Shown here: positions 6,668-11,937 of the stretch, one piece after another
How the letters are laid out: each line of letters starts with the position of its first letter
Position numbering within the stretch: position 1 is the stretch's first letter
Source: JAPXSY01 sp034003585
GTDB lineage: Bacteria; Verrucomicrobiota; Kiritimatiellia; RFP12; UBA1067
Direction of reading: 5' to 3'
Assembly: GCA_034003585.1 (NCBI GenBank)
Contig: JAVEYH010000109.1
Coordinates: forward strand, 1-11,937
Length of the DNA stretch: 11,937 nt
The notes under the pieces: generated by a model
What the model saw: the letters and a program-made list of their open reading frames with translations, nothing else
What the model was told of the DNA's origin: nothing
The model's database searches: none
Made by a program: the position numbers and the translations under genes

Positions 6668-6906
6668 ACCAAGCCGGGCAGGCACCGGCGGCGACCAGCG
6701 CGGTCGCGGTCAAGACGCAGACGACCTGCCCCGTGATGGGCGGACCGGTGGACAAGACCAAGTTTGTCGACTACGAGGGCAAACGGATCTATGTCTGCTG
6801 CGGCGGGTGTATCGCCAAGATCAAGAAGGATCCGGCCAAATACGTGAAGCAGCTTGAAGCCGAGGGCATCACCCTCGACAAGGCCGGGCCGGCCAAAGAC
6901 AAATAG
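6668..6906 (+). CDS. YHS-type metal-binding protein (5' part lost in gap)
   Basis: The frame enters from the gap and ends at TAG 6904-6906; 78 full codons are visible. After an Ala/Thr/Val-rich linker comes TCPVMGGPVDKTKFVDYEGK, then IYVCCGGCIAKIKKDPAKY. This is the YHS-domain pattern: a CPVM motif, a Phe/Tyr-Val-Asp-Tyr-x-Gly-Lys strand, and a Cys-Cys-x-x-Cys turn that can bind Cu(I) or similar soft metals. The tail is lysine-rich. The missing start very likely encodes a signal peptide, given the linker and the periplasmic partners. The stop is 10 bp from the CusC start, so it is almost certainly the same operon. It may take the place of CusF, the periplasmic Cu(I)/Ag(I) chaperone of enteric bacteria; that role is inference. 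Confidence 0.85.
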
Positions 6907-6916
6907 GATTGTTTTT

Positions 6917-8203
6917 ATGAAAATCGATCCGTTTGCTTTGCTGATCGCGGCAGCGTTCTTCATGGGCGCTAACCCGGTGCCTTGTCAGGCAAGACCAGCA
7001 GACACCAACTTCACGCTCACAGCCGCAGTGCAACAGGCTGTCAGCGACAATCCTCAACTGGCCAGCCTGCGCGCCAAGCGGGACGCCTGGCTGGAAAGGC
7101 CCGGCCAGGCCAAGGCCTTGCCCAATCCCATGTTATCCTATGGCGGCATGGACATGGCAAACGGGGGAACGTGGCCGGACACAAGCGAGAAACGGATCAT
7201 GGTGCAACAGGAGTTTCCCTGGTTTGGCAAGCGGTCTCTGCGGGAAGGCATCGCCGCAAAAGAAGCCGAAATCATGCAACGCGATCTCGATGCCATGACG
7301 CGTGATGTCGTGATGAGGGTCAAAGAGAGTTTCTACGACCTCTACGCCATCCGGCGGGTCATCACCATCACACAAGAAGAAGAAGCCGTGCTCAGACGTA
7401 TGGTGAAGATCGCCGGAACCCGTTATGCCTCCGGAAAGGGGTCTCAGGCCGATTTGATCAAGGCGCAGACCGAAATCACGATGTTGAAACAGAGGCTGTT
7501 CGAATTACAGGCGCAGGAGAATACGGTCAAGGCCAAATTGAACACCCTGCTCAACCGCAGAGCTGACGGGCCACTCGGGAAACTGGAGCCTCCCCCAAAG
7601 GTTGGAGCACCCGTCGAGGCCTCCAGACTCTTTGCCGAAGCGGCGCAGAACCGCCCCGAGGTCCTGGCCGCTCAGACGCGGATCGAACGCTACCGGCTCG
7701 AAAAAAAGCTGATGGAAAAGGAGTACCTGCCGGACTACAAGCTCGGAATGGAGTACCGTGACATCCAGTCCGAAGAAAACATGCTGATGTTCACCGTCAG
7801 CGTGGAGCTGCCTGTCTGGCAGTCGAAATACGAGGCCGGCACCCGCGAGGCTGAACGAATGCAGGCGGCGAGCCGGGCAGCGCTGGAGGCCGCAGAACGC
7901 CAGAGCGCCTTCGACGTGCAGGACGCGCACTTCAAACTGCAGACAGCCCTGCGCACGTTCAACATGTACCGCACCGAACTTGTGCCCCAAGCTGAGTCCC
8001 GCTTCAGCACCAGCGAAGCCGGGTATCAGGAGGGGAAGGTGGATTTTCTTGACCTGCTCGAAAGCGAGCGGTTCTTGTTGAACACGAAAGTGATGACCGC
8101 CATGAGCGAGGGCGCAGCGGGCGTGCAGGCGGCGCGTCTTGAGCGGGCCGTTGGAGTTGACATGACTGTCGTCTCTCCTGACGACCACAAGGAAGAACCA
8201 TGA
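6917..8203 (+). CDS. cusC: Outer-membrane efflux channel, CusC/TolC family
   Basis: The 428-residue product begins with a signal peptide (MKID, hydrophobic 6-17, cleavage probably near QARPA at 24-28). Cys23 lacks a good lipobox, so it is probably not lipidated, unlike enteric CusC. The body is the helical outer-membrane efflux repeat: LTAAVQQAVSDNPQLASLRA (34-53), the conserved VQQEFPWFGKR (96-106), long Ala/Glu/Arg-rich helices, and a second half with VELPVWQSKYEAGTREAE followed by GYQEGKVDFLDLLESER. A trimer would form the outer-membrane exit of the pump. ATG 6917 is chosen for its AGGA 8 nt upstream and the signal peptide; the upstream ATG at 6854 lies inside the YHS gene. The stop overlaps the cusB start as ATGA, so translation is coupled. 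Confidence 0.92.
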   Translation: MKIDPFALLIAAAFFMGANPVPCQARPADTNFTLTAAVQQAVSDNPQLASLRAKRDAWLERPGQAKALPNPMLSYGGMDMANGGTWPDTSEKRIMVQQEFPWFGKRSLREGIAAKEAEIMQRDLDAMTRDVVMRVKESFYDLYAIRRVITITQEEEAVLRRMVKIAGTRYASGKGSQADLIKAQTEITMLKQRLFELQAQENTVKAKLNTLLNRRADGPLGKLEPPPKVGAPVEASRLFAEAAQNRPEVLAAQTRIERYRLEKKLMEKEYLPDYKLGMEYRDIQSEENMLMFTVSVELPVWQSKYEAGTREAERMQAASRAALEAAERQSAFDVQDAHFKLQTALRTFNMYRTELVPQAESRFSTSEAGYQEGKVDFLDLLESERFLLNTKVMTAMSEGAAGVQAARLERAVGVDMTVVSPDDHKEEP

Positions 8204-9387
8204 AAAAACGCGTCGTTCTTGCAGTCGCCGCCGGACTGTTAGCGGGATTGTTCATCGGCAGAGGGTGCTTGTCGCAACCGGCGCCCAAAGCGTCGGCAGG
8301 CACCGCGGTCACAGACGCTGCTCAAGTCTGGACGTGCTCCATGCACCCGCAGATCCGGCTGGCGCAGGCCGGCAACTGCCCGATCTGCGAAATGCCCCTG
8401 ATCCCGGCGGCTGCGGCTCAGGCCGGTTCCGGGGGCGTCCCCCAGTTGCAGCTTTCCGACCACGCGCTCGCCATGGCCCATGTAGAGACCACACCGGTCG
8501 CCCGCAGGAAGCTCTCCCGCGAACTGCGCGCGGTCGGGAAGATCCAGTACAACGAGTCCGCCCTCGCAACNNNNNNNNNNNNNNNNNNNNNNNNNNNNNN
8601 NNNNNNNNNNNNNNNNNNNNNNNNNNNNNNNNNNNNNNNNNNNNNNNNNNNNNNNNNNNNNNNNNNNNNNCCGGTCCATGTGGGCAACAGCGACCACGCG
8701 CTCAAGCCAGGCATGTTCGTAAGCGCCGTCATCCGGTCGGTTTTGGCGTCCGACGGTACGGCTGCGGCCACCGGCGTCGAGGGCAAATTCTCCTGCCCCA
8801 TGCACCCGCAGGTTCTGAAGGATCTCGCGGGCGCATGCCCGTTGTGTGACATGCCCCTGACGCTGATCCCCGGTGCGGCGGAAATCACGGCACCCCCAGC
8901 GCCGACGAACGCCCCGGGCGCTATCCGTTACGCCTGCCCTATGAAGTGCGAGGGGTCTAAGACGTATGACAAGCCCGGCAGTTGCCCGGTTTGCAACATG
9001 AAACTCAAGCCCCTGCCTGCCGCCGCGTTGGCCGTTGTGGCACCGCTCGCCGTGCCGGTCAGCGCGGTGCTGGACAGCGGAACCCGGAAATTGGTCTATG
9101 TCGAGAAATCCCGGGGCCTCTTTGAGCCGCGCGACGTTGTCCTGGGGCCTCGCGCCGGAGAGTTCTTTCAGGTGCTGAACGGCCTTGACGAGGGCGAGCG
9201 CGTAGTGACCCGCGGCGGGTTTCTGATCGACAGCCAGTTCCAAATCACCGGCCATCCGAGCCTGTTCTATCCCGGAGGGCTGACGGGCGACTCGACCTCG
9301 CGCCAGCAAGAAGGAAAACCGGCGAAAGATATGACTGCGGGCCCCGCACCCGAAACACCCGTTGCACCGTCGCAACACAAACACTGA
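8200..9387 (+). CDS. cusB: CusB-like periplasmic adaptor with three heavy-metal-binding modules (interrupted by gap)
   Basis: This membrane fusion protein should link CusA to CusC and deliver metal. An N-terminal membrane anchor (residues 4-20) is followed by a Cys-rich module at 43-69 (Cys46, Met48, His49, then Cys60, Cys63, Met65) and the start of the adaptor core (HVETTPVARRKLSRELRAVG, about 94-113). The 100-N gap then removes the hairpin, lipoyl and most barrel segments. After the gap, DHALKPGMFVSAVI is the end of the barrel. Two more modules follow, at 197-224 (Cys199, Met201, His202, Cys213, Cys216, Met218) and 244-271 (Cys246, Met248, Cys250, Cys262, Cys265, Met267), before the membrane-proximal part (VPVSAVLDSGTRKLVYVEK to GFLIDSQFQITGHPSLF). 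The C-terminus ends in HKH. Numbering counts the gap as 34 residues, but about 150-200 are probably missing. The frame joins across the gap, yet that has little meaning with an arbitrary N run. Confidence 0.88.
   Translation: MKKRVVLAVAAGLLAGLFIGRGCLSQPAPKASAGTAVTDAAQVWTCSMHPQIRLAQAGNCPICEMPLIPAAAAQAGSGGVPQLQLSDHALAMAHVETTPVARRKLSRELRAVGKIQYNESALAXXXXXXXXXXXXXXXXXXXXXXXXXXXXXXXXXXPVHVGNSDHALKPGMFVSAVIRSVLASDGTAAATGVEGKFSCPMHPQVLKDLAGACPLCDMPLTLIPGAAEITAPPAPTNAPGAIRYACPMKCEGSKTYDKPGSCPVCNMKLKPLPAAALAVVAPLAVPVSAVLDSGTRKLVYVEKSRGLFEPRDVVLGPRAGEFFQVLNGLDEGERVVTRGGFLIDSQFQITGHPSLFYPGGLTGDSTSRQQEGKPAKDMTAGPAPETPVAPSQHKH
8571..8670. other. Assembly gap (100 N) inside cusB
   Basis: A second run of exactly 100 N. 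The flanks encode the beginning of the adaptor core and the end of its barrel, which in CusB relatives are separated by far more than 33 residues. The real gap is probably 500-650 bp, or the two sides come from different cusB copies. Confidence 0.97.
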
Positions 9388-9402
9388 CGGAGGTCCGGCT
9401 CT

Positions 9403-11937
9403 ATGGTCAATGCGCTTATCCGCTGGTGTTTGAAGAACCCGTTCCTGATGGGGCTCCTCGTCGTTGGCCTGTGCGCGACCGGTTACTTCGCCGTCGTGCA
9501 CACGCCGGTGGACGCGATCCCGGACATCGGCGACAAGCAAGTCATCGTGTATGCCGACTGGCCCGGCCGCAGCCCGCAGGATGTCGACGACCAAGTCACA
9601 TTCCCGCTCACGACGAGCCTGACGGGCACGCCCGGCGTAAAGACGATCCGTTCGATGTCGGGCTTCGGCTTTTCGATGGTCTTCGTCATCTTCAAGGACG
9701 AGGTCGATTATTACTGGGCCCGCTCGCGCGTGCTCGAACGCATGAACGTGGCCCAGCAGCGGCTGCCGTCCGGCGTCACGCCCGTGCTCGGCCCCGACGC
9801 GACCGCTCTCGGACAGATCTACTGGTACACGATCGAAGGCGAGGGCTTCGATCTGGCAGAGCTGCGTTCGATTCAGGACTGGTACGTGCGATACCAGCTC
9901 AACGCCGTCGAGGGCGTGAGCGAGGTCGCAAGCATCGGCGGCTTCGTCAAGCAGTACCAGATCGACATCCACCCGGACAAGCTCCGCGCACACCGCGTCA
10001 CGCTGATGGACGTCTACGAGGCCGTCAGCAAGAGCAACATCGACGTCGGCGCAAAGGTGGTCGAGAGCAACGGCATCGAGTCCTTCATCCGAGGTGTGGG
10101 GTTCATCAAAACCGTCGGGGATCTCGAGCGGATCGTTATCCGTCAAGAGGGCGGCACACCGATCACCGTGCGCAATGTCGCGACCGTTCAGATGGGTCCC
10201 GACTTCCGGCGCGGCTCGCTGGACAAAGGCGGCGTTGAGACTGTCGGCGGCGTGGTGCTCATGCGCTACGGCGAAAACCCCCGTGCGGTGATGCGGCGGG
10301 TGAAAGCCAAACTCGCCCAACTGGAATCGGGCCTGCCCGCCAAAACGCTCGCGAACGGCCGGACATCGAAAGTCCGCATCGTGCCTTTCTACGACCGAAC
10401 CACGATCGTCAACGAAACCATCGCCACGCTGCAGGAGGCGCTGAGCGAAGAGCTTCTGCTCGCCAGCATCGTGATCCTCTTTTTCCTGCTCCACCTCCGG
10501 ACCACGGCCACTGTCTTGGCCACGCTTCCCCTGGCGGTGGCGCTCACCTTCATCCTGATGTATCTCTTCGGCATCGACAGCAACATCATGTCGCTGGCCG
10601 GACTCGCTATCGCCATCGGCGACGTGGCCGACATGGGCATCATCATGTCCGAAAACATCTACCGCCGCATCGCCGCCGCGACTGAGGAGGAAAAGCGCGG
10701 GAAAGGCCACTTCGGACTCATCTATGAGGGCGCGACCGAGGTCGGCGGCGCGATCATCACCGCCGTCTCGAACACCATCGTGTCGTTCATCCCGGTCTTC
10801 TTTCTGACGGACCAGGAAGGCAAACTCTTCCAGCCCCTGGCCTTCACCAAGACCTTCGCCATCGGCTCCTCTGTGGTGCTGGCGGTAACGGTGGTCCCGT
10901 TCCTCTGTTACCTGCTCTTCCGGCCGGTCAAGTGGCGCAACGGCATCGTCGCCCTCATGGCGGCCTCCATCGGGGCGGCCGTGGCATGCGTCACGCATCT
11001 AGCGTTCGTTTGGGGCCTCGCCAAGGGGACTGGTGCAGGCTGGCTGATCTCCTGCGCGGCCGGCGTCGGCGTCGCGCTCTGCGTGCTCCGTATGGCCCGC
11101 GAGCGCTTCCAGCCGCTGGAGGAGAATCGCGTCTCGCGCCTGATCGCCAGATGCTACGTCCCGACGCTGGGCTGGATTCTCGCGCACAAGAAAACATTTC
11201 TCGCCCTGCCTTGCCTCTTGCTCTTTGCCGGGCTGAGTGTCTGGCTGGGCCTTGGAACAACCCTTTATCCGGTCGAGTCCCTCATCAACCTCTTCGCCAG
11301 CGAAGCCGCGTCGCCAGCGCTCAAGCGGCTCATGTATGTTCCGCCGGACACAGCCGTCACCCGCCCGCTCGTCGAGTTCGACCACCTCCGTTGGGAGCGC
11401 GTGCGACACAAGAACGGGCGGGAGCAAAGTCGCGTCCGTTGGCGCCGCCCCGATCCGAAAGGGCAAGCCGATGAAACCGAGGCCGGAATAACGGTCCTCC
11501 GCGAGAAGCGTATCCTCCCCGGCTTGGGCCGGGAGTTTTTTCCGCCCCTGGACGAAGGCTCGTTCCTCTACATGCCTTCGCTGCTGCCGCAGGGCTCCCT
11601 CTCGCAGGCGATTCAAGTCAACAGCACCCAGGACCGGGTCATGGCCAGCATCCCTGAAGTCGAATCTGTCGTGGGCAAGGTGGGCCGCGCCGAATCGGCG
11701 CTCGACCCCGCCCCGATCGGCATGATGGAAAGCATCGTCATCCTCAAGCCCGAGGACACGTGGCGGACGCGCCACGTCAAACGGTTCTTCTCCGACTGGC
11801 CCGACACCCTCAAGAAGCCGCTTTCGTGGCTGTGGCCAGAGACGCGGCGAATCACCAAAAACGAGATCCTGGCAGAGCTTCAGGAAAAGACCGCGATCCC
11901 CGGCGTGTTGCCCACGTTTCTCCAGCCGATCCAGACG
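9403..11937 (+). CDS. cusA: CusA-like heavy-metal RND efflux pump (3' end outside window)
   Basis: The frame is open for 845 codons to the right edge. The ATG at 9403 has GGAGG 9 nt upstream and follows cusB by 15 bp. It is the inner-membrane proton-driven pump of the HME-RND family. Landmarks: TM1 near 14-32, TPVDAIPDIGDKQVIV (about 35-50), YYWARSRVLERMN, GPDATALGQIYWY, the TM2-TM6 block, and TM4 with the proton-relay pattern AIAIGDVADMGIIMSEN (Asp410, Glu417). GREFFPPLDEG (709-719) leads into FLYMPSLLP, whose Met724 corresponds to Met573 of E. coli CusA. Met774 in PIGMMES corresponds to Met623, at the same distance of 50. The third pocket methionine (Met672 in E. coli) would fall a few residues past the edge. 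Two insertions relative to E. coli CusA stand out, at about 512-563 (two extra hydrophobic helices) and 619-705 (polar, periplasmic). Cu(I)/Ag(I) is the likely substrate; a broader metal range is possible. Confidence 0.94.
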   Translation, partial: MVNALIRWCLKNPFLMGLLVVGLCATGYFAVVHTPVDAIPDIGDKQVIVYADWPGRSPQDVDDQVTFPLTTSLTGTPGVKTIRSMSGFGFSMVFVIFKDEVDYYWARSRVLERMNVAQQRLPSGVTPVLGPDATALGQIYWYTIEGEGFDLAELRSIQDWYVRYQLNAVEGVSEVASIGGFVKQYQIDIHPDKLRAHRVTLMDVYEAVSKSNIDVGAKVVESNGIESFIRGVGFIKTVGDLERIVIRQEGGTPITVRNVATVQMGPDFRRGSLDKGGVETVGGVVLMRYGENPRAVMRRVKAKLAQLESGLPAKTLANGRTSKVRIVPFYDRTTIVNETIATLQEALSEELLLASIVILFFLLHLRTTATVLATLPLAVALTFILMYLFGIDSNIMSLAGLAIAIGDVADMGIIMSENIYRRIAAATEEEKRGKGHFGLIYEGATEVGGAIITAVSNTIVSFIPVFFLTDQEGKLFQPLAFTKTFAIGSSVVLAVTVVPFLCYLLFRPVKWRNGIVALMAASIGAAVACVTHLAFVWGLAKGTGAGWLISCAAGVGVALCVLRMARERFQPLEENRVSRLIARCYVPTLGWILAHKKTFLALPCLLLFAGLSVWLGLGTTLYPVESLINLFASEAASPALKRLMYVPPDTAVTRPLVEFDHLRWERVRHKNGREQSRVRWRRPDPKGQADETEAGITVLREKRILPGLGREFFPPLDEGSFLYMPSLLPQGSLSQAIQVNSTQDRVMASIPEVESVVGKVGRAESALDPAPIGMMESIVILKPEDTWRTRHVKRFFSDWPDTLKKPLSWLWPETRRITKNEILAELQEKTAIPGVLPTFLQPIQT

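Noticed and set aside
8243..8272. Lipoprotein signal at Cys23 of CusB
   Set aside because: The residues before the Cys (IGRG) do not fit a lipobox. A simple N-terminal membrane anchor explains the hydrophobic stretch.
8239..10998. Very long minus-strand open frame opposite cusB and cusA
   Set aside because: It is rich in Asp, His, Arg and Glu with no recognisable domain, and it mirrors well-supported pump genes. GC-rich genes commonly leave the antisense frame free of stops.

Overview
The window looks like part of a scaffold from a GC-rich, Gram-negative bacterium. It carries an outer-membrane channel and a tripartite RND pump, several exported proteins, and two tRNA genes with encoded CCA ends. 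The exported sialate-O-acetylesterase-type hydrolase, the calcineurin-like phosphoesterase with an N-terminal SdrD-type domain, and the YHS-plus-Cus cluster fit the PVC superphylum (Verrucomicrobia, Kiritimatiellota, Lentisphaerota, Planctomycetes). That placement is a low-confidence guess from family memory. Two runs of exactly 100 N (6568-6667 and 8571-8670) mark joins of unknown true length, so the window is three contigs placed in order.

Left region (1-4086, minus strand, read right to left). A compact operon starts from a plausible promoter at 4058-4086. It encodes an exported SGNH/SASA acetylesterase, a GT-B glycosyltransferase, a protein with a nucleotidyltransferase-like DxD motif, and a kinase-like protein that runs off the left edge. 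The genes are 17 bp apart or overlap. The set suggests building and decorating a surface glycan: a sugar transfer, one or two phosphate-type transfers, and deacetylation outside the cytoplasm. The interval 4009-4359 has no intact gene. It holds the promoter and a plus-strand stretch with coding character but no usable start, probably a gene relic.

Middle region (4360-6541). A secreted calcineurin-like phosphoesterase lies on the minus strand, with a strong ribosome binding site and a hairpin in its leader. Then come plus-strand genes for tRNA-Arg(ACG) and an initiator tRNA-Met, behind a recognisable promoter.

Right region (6668-11937, plus strand). This is a copper/silver efflux operon: the end of a YHS-type metal-binding protein, a CusC-like outer-membrane channel, a CusB-like adaptor and a CusA-like RND pump cut by the right edge. 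The likely model is that the YHS protein and the three Cys-rich metal-binding modules of CusB collect Cu(I) or Ag(I) in the periplasm and pass it to CusA, which drives it out through CusC with proton energy. The unusual points are here. CusB has two extra metal-binding modules inside its C-terminal half. CusA has an extra pair of predicted membrane helices and a large periplasmic insert, and its methionine relay is only partly conserved.
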